Below, in pieces: positions 46,158 through 58,154 of a stretch of 64,000 bases of DNA; the first letter of the stretch is position 1; each line of letters opens with the position of its first letter. This DNA comes from Eucalyptus grandis. Lineage: Eukaryota > Streptophyta > Magnoliopsida > Myrtales > Myrtaceae. Location of the stretch: contig NC_052617.1 in the NCBI RefSeq assembly GCF_016545825.1, positions 6,592,600 through 6,656,599 on the forward strand. Direction: 5' to 3'. The notes beneath the pieces were generated by a model. It was not told where the DNA came from. It saw only the letters and a list, made by a program, of their open reading frames with translations, and made no database searches. Made by a program: the position numbers and the translations under genes.

Positions 46158-47999
46158 GCCAAACGATCTTACAATACTCTCGTAAAGACCATATCAAGTA
46201 CGAACAAATTTGTCTTTCGTACAACCTCCTTCCCGGTTCGTAACTAATGACTTCATAATCTCAAGTCGATCTTTAAAACATCGATACTCTTTATAACTAG
46301 TCACACCATTCATTGATCTTTGGCAAAGAACATTTGTCCTTGATCTTCACCTAATTGAGTTGACGATAGTTGATGCACACTCGCAATAAACCATCTTTCT
46401 TCTTCTCACAAACAAAACTGATGTTTCCCAAAGTGATGCACTGATATGCATGAATTCCTCATTCATCAATCTTCACATTTGCATCTTCAATTCTACCAAT
46501 TCAGACAACAACAACTGGTAAGAAGCCTTCGAGAGTGGCTCTATCCCTGCTAGCTCGATCGCAATTTCTATCTCTTTCTCGACAACGGTCTTACGTTCTT
46601 ATGACAACACATCTAGAATTTCTTAGACCACTGAGATGTCCTCCATCTCTTGTTCTCCAATTTGTCCTACCCAAGACAATCGCCAAGCAACCTTGACAAC
46701 CTCCGTCTAACAAACAAGTTGCCTTCAGCCAACGAGATTAATGAAATCGAAGATTCTTTTCGACTCTCAATAACCTCGACACTTTAACATGCTAATTGAT
46801 TAAACTGGATTATTCCATGACCAAGATTCATTATCACAAGATGCTCCATAAGCCCACACTATTCATGTGACGTCAAACTCACACCTCGGAACTAGTCAAG
46901 CACAACTATTGCTAGTGATTCCCTTCTCTTTCACTTTTACTTCAACAATTTAAGTTCTACCAACTCAAGACAAAACTTTGCTACGCCGCTACGATAAAAT
47001 CACTTCCAACACATTCTTTCTCCGATCGGTGCAAGGTCAATTCTACTCCCATTCCTTTCGCCATCCTAGTGGCGTTCGCAGAGAGCGATGCCTATGCTAC
47101 CTTTGACTTCCACTGACAATCCTTCACCCGATGGCCATGCTAGTCATCATCACAACATGTTCTAGTCATACTCGGACACCGGATTTATCCATACTTCCTT
47201 CTACAATTCGACATCTATCCTGTGCGTCTTCTATCTTCTACTAGGCGAAAGCATGCACTCTTTCTCAGTTGCCCCATCATTCGCTAGTACCACTCCCGAC
47301 CGAGATATCCCCGTTGGATATACTCCAAACAAATTCGCGTCCTAGGAAGGACATAATGCCGATCTCCATCATCACGTCCGAAAACAACTCGATCTATTTG
47401 ACTCGGTCGACTTGACTACTCCATTCTTCCTTGCGAGTGGAATAGAATTTTCTCTCGACCTCGGTCTTTTCCCCGACCGATTTCCATTTCGCCGAACTGG
47501 ATCTATACCTCAACTCGAATGCAATGACTCGCTCCCGGATCACATCTCCACTTTGAATCTCAAGATGCAAGGCGACAACAACGGTTGCGACACCGACGGC
47601 GGCTCGATCCCGAGCTTGCGACTCATTCAATTCCCGAACACTAGCATCGTAACGATCCTATCGAACTTAGGATCATTCGACGCCGCTACACTAGTACCAA
47701 CCCGCGGTGGTACTCTTACACTCGAGGCGCGAGCCAACACTCGCCACAACCACCTCGGTACGACCATTGTCGGTGCTTCATCCCGAGTCACGTAAAGACA
47801 TTGTCCTCTCACTAGAGTTCTCGGCTCCGCCGCTCATGGTTCGCCTTACACCGCAACCCGACTTCCAAATCCACACCGGATTAGAAGATGAGCGATTCGC
47901 ACACAACAAACAATTCTAGCACTCGGCTAACACGACATGCATCGGCATGAATTTAAAGGCCTTTCCTATTAACTATCCCATGGTCAACGCTCCTTATCA
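46158..47999 (-). pseudogene. Gypsy gag/protease region, heavily degraded
   Basis: Position between the 5' LTR and reverse transcriptase requires gag and protease here, but only short open pieces remain (47394-47630 and 47627-47812) and I cannot place the zinc knuckle or the protease motif with confidence. Traces of the reverse transcriptase palm start appear near 46310-46380. Confidence 0.6.
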
Positions 48000-48039
48000 C
48001 TCCAATCTTCAACTTCGCTTTGATACCACAAAAAGGGGA

Positions 48040-51000
48040 TGTCACGCCCCGATCCTCGGGCACGTGCACATCCTTCTATTTGGTCGATTTTATAATGCGA
48101 TATCCCGGACTAGTATCGCCGACCCTTTCATTTATTAAGCACATGCGGAAGCGCTAAAATCCCCTGACAATAAATCAATGGAATAGAAAGGCGGGGCCAT
48201 ATTTTTCATATTGAAATTTATAACCAAACTTTTATACAAAACACAAATCACTTCATAACTATTCACATCAAAATGGAGATCTCAAAAGAAGATAGGATCT
48301 CAATCCATCCAGCCATACTCAAGGCTCATCTCGGTATTATCTTCTTCTTTCAAAATCCTTCCCTTCAAGTTTCACCTCCAAGATCTCCTTCCCGCACTTC
48401 TCCTCCTCGGCTCCTTATCGGGTCCCGAAATGTTTTTCCCCAAACCGGGATGAGACTACGTCTCGCCGAGTTCTACCCCACTAAGCCCGATTAGTAAACC
48501 AATATACTATAGGCCGCCTATACACGCACGGGCGAAGACGTACCTTGGCATCGATCCCACCCGCAAGTCGACAATTCATAATAGGCACCTGCAATCATAT
48601 CACGATCGAAGCATCGATCAAATCGACCTAGTCGACATAAGCCAATAAGACCACTCACGGTCATTCCCATTCAATCAATCAATTCACAACATCGATCAAA
48701 ACAATGATCAATCGACTTAGTCGATTACATGCCAACAAGACCACTCACGGTCATTCCCATTCAATCAATCAATTCACAACATCAGATCAAAACAATGATC
48801 AATCGACCTAGTCGATTACATGTCATTCGGACCACCTCTAGGTCATTCCCACTCATACCACGATTTCCCAGTGGTGTACTCATTCACCAAATCACATGTG
48901 TTTCTCGGGCGTCGTTTTCGCCAATGACATACCGATCACCGACACCGTGCGTTCTTTAAGGCGCCGTTTTCACCAAAGGATAACCTTGATCACCGAACCA
49001 CGTGTCCTTTCAAGGGCGTCGTTTTCGCCGGTGACATCGGCTATAGACAACATCGTGCGTTCTTTAAGGCGCCGTTTTCACCAAAGTGATATTCCCATAA
49101 CCACCGAACCACGTGTGTCTATAAGTCATTTACGTGCGTTCTTTAAGGCGCGCCCGTTTTCGCCAAAGGATACTCTCAATCACCGAACCACGTATGTCCA
49201 ATAATATCGTACCGATTGGTCTCGGCCAATAACATTCTCGATTAGCTCTCACCATTCTCCCTACTATATAGCCCATCAACGTACTCGGCGCTATATACCC
49301 ATACTCACCATCCATCAATCAAATATTCAATAACAAACAATTTAGGACAATTCCTAAAATTCCACAATAAATTCAATTCCACACAACGTAGAGCTCAAAT
49401 AAATAAACGGTCTGCACCACGACAATCAGCACGAAATTTCGGTCATCGGCCATCAAAATCTTAATTTCCGAAAAATAAATAAATAATTAATTAATTTCGA
49501 AAATTAATTAATAATTATTAAAAATCCAATTTAGCACAAAATAAAGCCCAATTAAATAAACGGACTTCACCACGGTCATCAGCATAAAATTCCTAGGTCA
49601 CTGGCCATCTATCCTGAATTTCCGAGAAATAATTAATTAAATAATTAATTTCGAAAATAAATAAATAAATACAATAAATTCAATTTAGCACAATATAAAG
49701 CTCAATTAAATAAATGGACTGCACCATGATCATCAGCATAAAATTCCGGTTCCGAACCATCTCGGTTGAATTTTCGGAAAATAAATAATTATTTAATTAA
49801 ATTCCGAAAATTAATATTTAAATACTAAAAATTTCCACTTAGGCCCGAAAAGCCTAATTGGAGCCCACTAAGGGTCGGGAAAAATCCCGAGGCACTTCCA
49901 ATAATTAGTAGACCACGTCTACTTGTTAATTGCGCAATCAATTTATTTAAATCGCATCACAATTGACTAATAATTGCTAATTTATTATAATCTAACAACC
50001 TAAACATAATTAATTAAATCTAAACCAACCTTAAGCATAATTAGCCAACTAATCCAAGATTAGTGAGATTACTCACCAAATCGCGCGCAAATCGGATCAA
50101 TCCGACGGCGGCGACGCGAGGAACGATTGTTCCCAAAGCACGGCTCGGGTTCGGGGTCCGGAAACGGCCCAAAACGGCCCACGAACCGACTGGAAACCCA
50201 CTCGTGGGTTTGCTGGTTCGGCTGCGAAACAGGGGAAAACAGAGATGGTTAGGGGCGGAGAAGGGTCGGGAAGGTAGGTGGCGGTCCGGCAAGGCTGCAC
50301 GGCGGCTCCGGCGACTTGCTCGGCCACCCACGGTGGCTGGACAAAGCGGAACAGGGGCGGGAGACACACGGGAAAGACCTGGGCGCGAGGGAACGAGGGC
50401 TGGCGGAGCGGTGGCCGCACGGCGTGCGGTGCGAGCGGCGGCCTAGCTCCGGTGCGGCGGCGACGGCTGCTTCGGTGAGCTGCTACCTTTATCTTGCTGG
50501 TTCGTTCGAACCAGAAGAGGGAGAGAGGCGCCGGCGGCAGCTGAGGGAGCAAGGGGGAAGCAGAGGCGAGCGGTGAGCGGCGGAGCGCGGGGAAGGACGA
50601 CCGGCGAGCGGCTGAGCTTGGGCGGCGATGGCGGCCGCTCTGATCCCAGGCGAGCTGCTACTGTTTCTGTTCAGCTGGGTCGCACAAAGAAGAGAGGAAG
50701 AAGAGGGGTTTCTGTCACGTGGGGTGAGGGAGAAGAGAGAGGAGAGAGAAGAAGATAAGAGAGAGGAGGAGATAAGCTTTGACTAGTCAAAAAGGAGAGA
50801 GAAGAGAAAGCAAAATTGAATTTGGCAAGGGTGTGCTCGGTGGGGAAAGGCTACGCACGAAGGAGAGAGGAGAGAGAGAGGAAAAGAGAGAAAAAGAAAA
50901 AGGGGGAGAGAGAGAAAAAGAAAAATAAAATGCATACTTCCTTTATGCAAATTTTCCTTTTCTCTTTTCCTTTCCTTTCTATTTTCTTTTGGTCTTCAAT

Positions 51001-51331
51001 TTTCTTCCGATAATTTCTTTCTTGAAATTTCGGACTCGTCAATAAATTGACGAGCGATGAGACAAAATCCTAAAAATAAGAATTGTGACGAGCTTAAAAT
51101 TCGATCCCCGAAATCGAGTTCAATTTGTGGTTAAAAATCGATCGACGTGATTTTAGCTCAATCCAACCAATTAGGTAGCTTTTAGGGATTTTACGGCGAT
51201 ACATCCCTTAACGGCTTCACCCAATAGGTTAGTTAACTCGTGAGTGATCGATCGAGAGAAAATGGTCGTAAACACGTTGACGAAATGCCCATTTCACTTT
51301 ATCGAAACAAGGTCGAATTTCGGATGTCACA
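48040..51331 (-). repeat. Gypsy 5' LTR
   Basis: This 3292 bp LTR is collinear with 40419-43715 and has the same tandem arrays. Differences between the LTRs are small indels or swaps, almost all within or beside CG, CCG, CAG or CTG. Examples are cccagg/cccgg, cacagatcg/cacgatcg, ggctgcc/ggccgcc and ccagtg/ccaaagtg. Confidence 0.93.
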
Positions 51332-52035
51332 TTTTCTCGAATCTTCCGTCGGTGGGAGTCCGGCAGCGACTTCGGAGGTAATGCAGTTGCCGATCCATGT
51401 TCGGACTAATTGATTGCACTTCCTCCACAGTCGCGCCATACGTTCATCCGAAGGGACCGGTAAAGTACCATCAATAAAAACTTCTTTGTCTTTCGTGACC
51501 AAGGCTCGCCGAAACTCCACCGACCAGCTTGAGTAGTTGTCGGGGCCTGATAGTTGTTGCGTGATGAGCCGTAGCTCCGTCCGTCGCCCGTCGTCGTGTA
51601 GAGCGAATCACCAGCTCGGGCCGACCCGCCGGCGGCGACGAACGGATACGGCAAGAAACCGGGTTGGGAAACCGGGTAGGGATTTGGCCCCGAACCCGAA
51701 ATACCCGGTTGAAAATAATCCGTATTTGTTGGGTTTGGCCCAGTGGTTTGGCTTGCCCCGAAAGCGGTTGATGGGGCTCCACCGGGCTGAACCGGCTCTC
51801 CGACGCCTTGACCCATCGACCATGGATTTGGCTGGGTGGGCCCATAGATCCATGGGCCGGGTGGCATCTGAATAGGGAGCCACTGGATGGATTGCCTTGA
51901 AGCATGCTGAGCTGCGATCGGTTGTCCCAAAGTGGCTTGGCCTGTGATGGGCTGTCCCCGGTTCGGCTGTTCTTGTTGCACAAACGATTCTTCTGGGATT
52001 TTTTCTTCAGAAATCGATGAATCTTTCTTAACCAT
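51332..52035 (-). pseudogene. Copia gag, 5' part
   Basis: It starts MVKKDSSISEEKIPEE at 52035, downstream of the primer site. A long Pro/Gly/Gln-rich leader (GPWIYGPTQPNPWSMGQG) is followed by the gag start signature FRRALVTKDKEVFIDG and WRKCNQLVRTWIGNCITSEV in a second frame (51332-51520). The two pieces are offset by an indel near 51510. The gene is cut at 51332 by the nested Gypsy and continues at 40418. Confidence 0.85.
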
Positions 52036-52217
52036 GATGTTGATAAGAAAGCAGAAAAACAAGAAGGAAATATTTATGATTTTGAAGTGCTTAAATACCG
52101 ATTCCTACACCGGAGTGCTAATCTTGTTGTGCAGGTTTAGTGTTCCTACAACAACAAAGACAAGAAACGTCCGGAGGGCAATCAAGAAGTGCGAAAGTCA
52201 GAAAAAGAAGGAACACG

Positions 52218-52229
52218 GCTCTGATACCA
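52218..52229 (-). promoter_or_regulatory. Copia primer binding site
   Basis: Minus-strand TGGTATCAGAGC lies directly against the 5' LTR. It is complementary to the 3' end of initiator-methionine tRNA. Confidence 0.93.
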
Positions 52230-52459
52230 TGTCAGAAAACAGAGTGAGAACAAGTAGAATAGAGAGAATAGAGAGTAATGTATTATGTGCACTTCATTGA
52301 TTGTTCCAATGTACAAAGAGGATTAAATAATGTACAGAGGATGTTTAATAAAAGGAAAGTATATTAGATCTAATCCTAGATTGATACAAAAATAATCAAA
52401 TACAATTTGGAGAATATATCCATCACAATCTGTGCATATCTTCGGCATATCTTCCAACA
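52230..52459 (-). repeat. Copia 5' LTR
   Basis: This 230 bp LTR is nearly identical to 35923-36151. It holds the element promoter; a specific TATA box was not assigned. Confidence 0.94.
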
Positions 52460-52780
52460 AAAACGAGTTCCATGCCCCAGGGGACGTCGCGGCCGAGCCT
52501 CGCGCTTCTTCTAGTTGAGGCTCTTCTGGGCATCAGAGTCGGAGTCGCTACCGTGATCTTCTCGGGGTATCGTACGGCAGCGGGCAGTTGGGGAATCTAA
52601 GCCCGCGCAGCCGGTGATGGACGTTGTTCCGAAGGGCGAAAGAGATATCTGGATAATGGCTCTCGCTTCATTTTCCTGTTTTTTGGCTCTCTTTATTTAA
52701 GATGAGTGCTTGACAAATTTCATTTTTCATCTTTTCAATTCAACTCGTATACAATTACACCAAGATACAAAAGGAGAAGA
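52460..52780 (-). pseudogene. Remainder of gene X block C, copy 4
   Basis: 'cgagttccatgccccagggg' at 52464 resumes the block C sequence broken at 35922. The acidic exon follows with 'tcagagtcggagtcgctacc'. It also lacks about 60 bp present in the other copies between 'gtgatgg' and 'acgttgttccgaagggcg'. Confidence 0.65.
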
Positions 52781-52888
52781 CGTTAAAACAAGCCTTCATA
52801 AGGGAAATGTCATTTCAAGCTGGTTAGGTGACATCTTTATTCACTGAACATACATTACACAGTTTAAAAAGACAACTCCTCAATAATT

Positions 52889-53206
52889 TCACTGTTCATG
52901 AAACTTGATAGCCTTCCACTTTGGCTTCGCCATCCACTGGGCTGCAGTTCTCTCCAACATTCTCACACCTTGTAAGAGCCATTTGGATCTTCCCATTTCA
53001 AATGCAATGTACGTTACGAAAATTCCAATGACAATTCCAAAAACATAATCTATCCACATTACTTTCTCTTTGAACCAACTCTCATGTCCTTCGCAGTCCT
53101 AAGTTGATGAGGACAATGGTGGAGGAAGTTGAGCATCACCAAGGCATGCTTTCAGCAATGGAGTTCCACGTAAGCTTGGATTCCCATTGAACCAGCCACT
53201 TGAAAA
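52889..53206 (-). pseudogene. RLP 3' stub (C-terminal about 105 codons)
   Basis: This reads from NPSL-GTPLLKACLGDAQ-like text through a degenerate membrane segment to a tail ending KFHEQ. There is an in-frame TAG in the linker (near 53099), and the glycine ladder of the transmembrane helix is partly lost. The 5' end stops abruptly near 53206, where a Mutator-like half-element begins. The poly(A) region and block C remainder lie downstream. Confidence 0.85.
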
Positions 53207-53780
53207 GGCATTCACAATTTTTTTCTGAATTTTTTTATTTTTTATTTTCATTTTTTCCTTTACTTCTTTCTTTACTTTTTTTTTTATTTTCTCCTAATGA
53301 TTAGTGAGGGTCATGGCGAACCTCGCTAGCCGTGAAAGCCTCTCCTAGACTTGGCGAGAGCCGCCTCTCTCACAACTAGTGGGGCCAAGGAGGCCCTCGC
53401 CTGCAGCCTCGCCAATGTCTTTGCAGCCTCGCTAGGCATAGGAGGCTTTTGTTGCAAGGGAGGGCCTCACCCAAATCTAGTAAAGGCATTTGCAGCCGGT
53501 GAGAGTCACTGGTGGCCCTTGTTGGCCACAGTGGAAAAAAAGAAAGAAAGAAAGAAAAGAAACATAAAAATAAAATTTTTTAAAGAATTGCGAAAATTGT
53601 TCACGTTAGCAATAGCAATCGGCCATGTCATGTAGAATGATTAGCACCCACATCAACAATTTCTAGCCAAATAGACTCCATTGGCAAATTGTCAAAAAAT
53701 TTAAGACTAAATTGATCTAATTCAAAGGTTTAAAATCAAATTTGCACGAGTACAATAAATTTAAGATTTTTTTTTTTAAT
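53207..53780. mobile_element. Half of a MULE-like element related to 1066-2073
   Basis: The right end ('aagactaaattgatc', 'tcaaatttgcacga', 'aatttaagattttt') matches the right terminal repeat of the element at 1066-2073. The interior has the same T-rich/GC-rich design with 'ctcgccaatgtc' and 'cttggcgag' text. No matching left terminal repeat is found, because the element abuts the RLP stub directly. An associated deletion seems to have removed the left half of the element and most of the RLP. Confidence 0.65.
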
Positions 53781-54869
53781 AATTTTTCTCGTCACTCCCT
53801 TTGTACAAATATTCTGGTGTCGACCCTACCCTAATATATTCACTCCTAACACAACCGTCCTAGATCTGTGTGTTTGTGTTTGTGTACGCGTTTATTTACA
53901 TATAATATCTAGTGCACTTGTTTCGTGTTTACGGGATGCAATCGGGATAGACCAAGGGCGTTGTTGATTACCTCGTGTGCCGATTGGTATTAATGTGGTA
54001 GGCTGCATTCGCTCGCGACCTTCCCAGGCGAAAAAGGGTTTACTTCAGTGCATATGTACTTGTATAGGATTCAACTACATCTGTATTGGCTGGCACCAGC
54101 ATGAATATTATCCAGGTAGATTCGAATGCAAAAGCACAAACCGAGCGTCAGAATAAATATTTACAAGAACAGAGCTTAAACTCCCTTTCTTTCTTTTTTC
54201 TATGAGACAATTTGCATTATTTTGCTCCTCTTATAACTCTCCGGAATTGATGAAATTAGCAGGCAATGGAAAGGTAAAGGCAAGTAAATAACGTTTAGCT
54301 GCATAACTATTCTCTTTTGAGCCATCGCGCAGGACTGAACCCAGCACCGAATTAAAACTAGCACCCCATCATCCACCTGGTACTCGGTTCATACATAATA
54401 CTGAACCGTAGAACGATTCAACTGGACCCTGCAAAAAGAAAATGTAAATGCTGCAAAATAGATTAGTACAAGAGGTGAGTATCAACTATGTAATCATGTA
54501 TTGCTACCACATAATTGCCTCGCAAGGTTTCGGAGGAAACAAGTAGAGGACTTCTTCGCCCTTAGGAGCGCTATGCTAGCTTCTCTCTCGTTTTCAGCAT
54601 AAACATGGAACCCAAAATTTATTTTGACAATGTGAAAATAGGAGATGTCAACCACGCAAACTCTTGGCAATTGGCAAATGCGAGTTTCAGCAACGGGCAA
54701 TGTTTGCATGTGTACTGAAGAACGACCTAAACATGGTGAAGTTTGTCGTACCAGTTGGAGTGATGAATTAGCCTGACCAACTATAGAGTTGTGCAAATGT
54801 TAACTACATGCCATGCATTACCGCGTGTGGAAAACCATCAAATGGTCTATGGCATCAAGAGCTGAATGT
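53781..54869 (-). repeat. Cluster repeat block B, copy 5
   Basis: This starts with a short join of block A and B text ('cgtcactccctttgtac' then 'ctaatatattcac') and then follows copy 3 closely. The gene X exon region (54575-54600) has lost its first part and retains only AENEREASIALLRAKKSST. Confidence 0.55.
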
Positions 54870-55985
54870 TAAACAAGTAGTTGATTCAGCAGCAACCGAT
54901 GGATGTTTTTTTTTATGGCCGACATGGAGTTGTTCAAGATGCTATAAATGGACTGCAAGAGATTTGAATGCTCCAATATATAAAACTAAATGCTCAAACA
55001 GTAAGAGATATCTGTCAACTTACTTGCCAGTCAAAATAAATGGTGTCAATGGAGAAAACTTCATTGGCCAATTGAATGTCTTTACTGATTAAACCGTCAA
55101 ACCACCTTCTTGCTATGCTTGAGCACTCACGACACTCCTGGGAATTGAAAATTGAAAAGCAAGTCAACATTGAGAAACCTGAACAGATGCTAGAGAAGGA
55201 AGATGGACATTGTGTAGAACTAAAGTTTCATGCTTGACCAATGGATCACATCACTAATGAACCACTTTCTCAATATATGTAAGATTTGGCATATTTTACG
55301 GGTGATAAAGATCTCATGCCATCTCTGCCTAACAAAAAGTTGTTTATTGCGTGTTATATCTTTGGATAATTAAAAAAAAGTTGTTCATCGTCTAAATCTG
55401 CGGTATCGACAGTAACCTATACAGCCAAGATTCAACCTTGCTGTGCACTTCTAAATAGGTAGGAGTAACCCTTGACAAAATTGGAAATGAGATATTAATG
55501 GCTCTATTATAGAATACAGGTTAAATGTTCTTGCTGAAGTTTTTTGTAGGAAAAACTGCTCCCACTCTGCACTACTTTCTATGCAAAGTTTGGTTACTAA
55601 GTAACTAATTTACCCAGTACATGTAAGACTTTGATTTCGAATTTTGGGTTTCATCCAAGACCCTTTTGGCCAGTATAGGGTAGAGCAAATGGATTCTGTT
55701 GCAGAAAGATTCATGTGAAGTCTGCTGACCAAAGTTGCACAGGGCAATTAGGGAAGACAAACATCGTGCAAGGTGGAGGAGGAAATGGATTGATACTGCT
55801 TTCACATCCAGTGTCATTTTAAAGAAAAATGGAGAACAAGATGAAAATGCAGAAAAAGACAAAGAAAGTGATGCGGTTTCAAAGAAATGGACACGTGAAT
55901 TTAAAGGCAAAGGTGAGCTCCCACAAAGATTGCGTCTTCTGATAAACACTTCTTTTTAGACAATTTTATGTAAGTTTTTGTGTTA
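54870..55985 (+). pseudogene. Unidentified zinc-ribbon-like gene fragment, copy 2
   Basis: This is the sister of 21225-22330. The plus frame at 54808-55092 gives the longest open part: WSCSRCYKWTARDLNAP followed by YKTKCSNSKRYLSTYLPVKI, where the fourth metal ligand Cys is Ser. Next come NIEKPEQMLEKEDGHC and, at 55735-55915, the frame-intact charged end RARWRRKWIDTAFTSS plus KKNGEQDENAEKDKESD. A GT donor-like site follows 'aaaggcaaag'. Several stops lie between the pieces. The family is unknown. Confidence 0.4.
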
Positions 55986-56450
55986 TATGAACTAGACCAG
56001 ATTATTTGGCACGCTAAATGTTTCAAATTTATCATATCCTCTACGATATTGAAAAGGTAAAGTAATTATTCATTTCAAGCATGTCTATGAATGCGTAATC
56101 CTAAGCAATGATAGTATTTTACAGAAGAAAAATATTACCTTTCTCCCTCCATGTACGTTCCCCGCGTAGCATATCTGCTTTTCTGCAGACTCAAATCATT
56201 TAAATGTTATGTCATTAACCTATTAATTATATGTGGCAATCATCACTTTTATTGCTAGGATATAGGAAAATTGACATGGATGCACGTATTATGTTGTATG
56301 GGCTAATGTATCTAATCCCGCGTATAAGGTTTCAATGGCTTAGGACACCCGTAGAAATCAGCACCTCTCAGTAAATACGAAGCTAGGGATTCTAGTCTAT
56401 GCTTAGATTTTTTAATAAAAACTAGGGCACTAAGTATCAAATCAAGTAAG
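55986..56450. other. Intron-like sequence before block C
   Basis: This aligns with 22331-22859. It is AT-rich with no recognised coding or RNA feature. Confidence 0.5.
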
Positions 56451-58010
56451 TACAGGTAAAACATTCTTCTCTAGGTGATTGGGAAGTCGACTTCTCACAC
56501 ATCCCATACATGTTGAACTCGTTTTCCTCTAAGAGGATGCAAATGAGACTTTATGTGGCAGCAGTAGGCAATGCAGATTTTTTTTTTCAGCGACAAAGTT
56601 AAAACCAGGTACCTCCTCCTCTTTTTCTTGCTCGAAATCTTCTTCACCTTCATCGTCATCTTCGCCAAACCACACCTTGGATACAGATAAAGCTCGCAGC
56701 CTACTGTGGTCACTATCTTTTGTAGCCTCAATTGAAGCATCCATTAAATCCGGTTCAACTTTCACAGCAACTTCCCTAACAAATATGATTCATTAAGGAA
56801 GTTTACATTGCATATTATGGACTCATGAGGCATGAATGAATCATTGAATCAACACCTCTTGTGCATATTTTGTAGAATAAAACTAAATAAAAATGCCTTA
56901 GCAAAAATGAACAAATAAAACTGAAGAGAAAAAGGCCAAAGACACTTGTGTTCCATCTGGAAATGAAAAAAAAGCATTTAGGAAGCAAAATTTCAGATAT
57001 TTCGCACAGCTTGAGCATTTATGTACGGCTCTCCCAACCACATCATTAGCAGTTACTTATCGTTCATCAACGTATGCTCAAGGAACTATACTGCAATTAC
57101 CATCCAAGCATTTCAAAATTACAAGTTGACACACTCAAACACAATCTAAAGGAGGGGAAAGGGGCAGTTATAAAAGAGCTTCTTATCTTAAGAACTATTC
57201 TTTTGGGCAAGAACTCATCGTGCAATGGCCAAGCATAGTAAAGAAGATGCCAGGTGAAGCGGCAAGAAAGGGGAAAATATTCTCACGTAGGCACTCACAA
57301 AAACATGAATGAAACGTGATAGTACCAATGAAATTGAAATGCCTTCGCTTTTGTTCTCGGACATCCGGTCCTGGTCTCTGCGGTAAATTAACAAAAATCT
57401 CAACGGCATGAACAAGTGACAGCTCAGACCAAAAGCCTAAAGAGAAACAGCCACGCATTGCAGAAGCATCACCTTCGCGAGCATCTGAGCGTCCAACGCC
57501 GCTTGACTCCAGAGAAGCCACTCTGCAATTCCCCTTTTAAAAGAAAGGATAATGAATGTACAGTGCAACGTTATTGAACATCATTATATCCACAAAGGCC
57601 GTGAAAGCTAAAAATCGCGCCGCCTCCAAGACACATCTTTTTTTCCCAGTAGTATCTGAGGATGCTCTTGATTTGGGAATGGGAAAGGAAGCGAACTCCA
57701 TGCCCCAGGGGACATCGCGGCCGAGCCTCGCGCTTCCTCTGGTTTAGGCTCTTCTGGGCGTCGGATTCGGGGTCGCTGCCGTCATCTTCTCGAGGGATCG
57801 TACGGTGGCGGGCGGTTGCGGAATCAGAGCCCTCGCGGGCGGTGATGGACGTCGCGGTGTGCCGAAGGGACCACACCGTCAGGAACAGACAACGGTGAGG
57901 CAAAGTTGTTCCAAAGGGCGAAAGAGATATCTGTAGTGGATAATGGCTCTTGCTTCATTTTCCTTTTTCTTTGGCTTTTTTTTTTCCTAAGCTATGTGCT
58001 TGACAAAATT
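56451..58010 (-). pseudogene. Gene X block C, copy 5 (no RLP follows it)
   Basis: Pieces are as follows. 57571-57903 is open and gives REGSDSATARHRTIPREDDG and SDPESDAQKSLNQRKREARP. 57195-57521 is open and gives GRSDAREGDASAMRGCFSLG and later PGPDVREQKRRHFNFIGT. 56529-56765 gives EPDLMDASIEATKDSDHSRL and an acidic run EDDDEGEEDFEQEKEEEV. This is the longest set of open pieces among the copies. Its 5' flank leads not into an RLP but straight into block A near 58154. Confidence 0.45.
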
Positions 58011-58154
58011 CATTATTCATCTTTTCAATTCAACTCATACACCATTACACAAAGATACAAAAGGAGAAGACATTAAAAACAAGCCTTCATAAGGGAAATG
58101 GCATTTGATGCCCATTAGATGGCATCTTTATTTACTAAGACTACATTACATGGT

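Larger units (their letters stand above)
40419..51331 (-). mobile_element. Ty3/Gypsy chromovirus-type (Del/Tekay-like) retrotransposon, nested in Copia gag
   Basis: LTRs of about 3.3 kb (40419-43715 and 48040-51331) start TGTCAC and end TGTCACA on the plus strand. Flanks ttttt and ttttc give a near-perfect 5 bp target duplication. The primer site complement gctttgatacca (48017-48028) again points to initiator-Met tRNA, eleven bases from the LTR. Next to the other LTR is a purine-rich tract (complement of tcttccctcttat). Pol order is reverse transcriptase, RNase H, integrase, chromodomain. The internal part is only 4.3 kb and full of frame breaks, shorter than usual for the family, so this copy is defective as read. 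Confidence 0.94.
35923..52459 (-). mobile_element. Ty1/Copia LTR retrotransposon (Ale/Retrofit-like), split by a nested Gypsy
   Basis: LTRs are 35923-36151 and 52230-52459, both TGT...ACA when read in element orientation. They differ by four substitutions and one indel. The primer site TGGTATCAGAGC (initiator-Met tRNA) abuts the 5' LTR and a GA-rich polypurine tract abuts the 3' LTR. Domain order is gag, protease, integrase, reverse transcriptase, RNase H, which defines Copia. Without the nested element it is about 5.6 kb. Flanks gaagc and aaaac correspond to an imperfect 5 bp target duplication, and the uninterrupted site is visible in sister blocks at 16651-16665 and 57680-57700. The coding region has several frame breaks, so it is not autonomous as read. 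Confidence 0.95.

Noticed and set aside
54808..55092. Firm assignment of the zinc-ribbon-like fragment to the CW zinc-finger family
   Set aside because: The WxCxxCxKW text has one residue fewer between Trp and Cys than typical CW domains, and the next ligand Cys is Ser in this copy.
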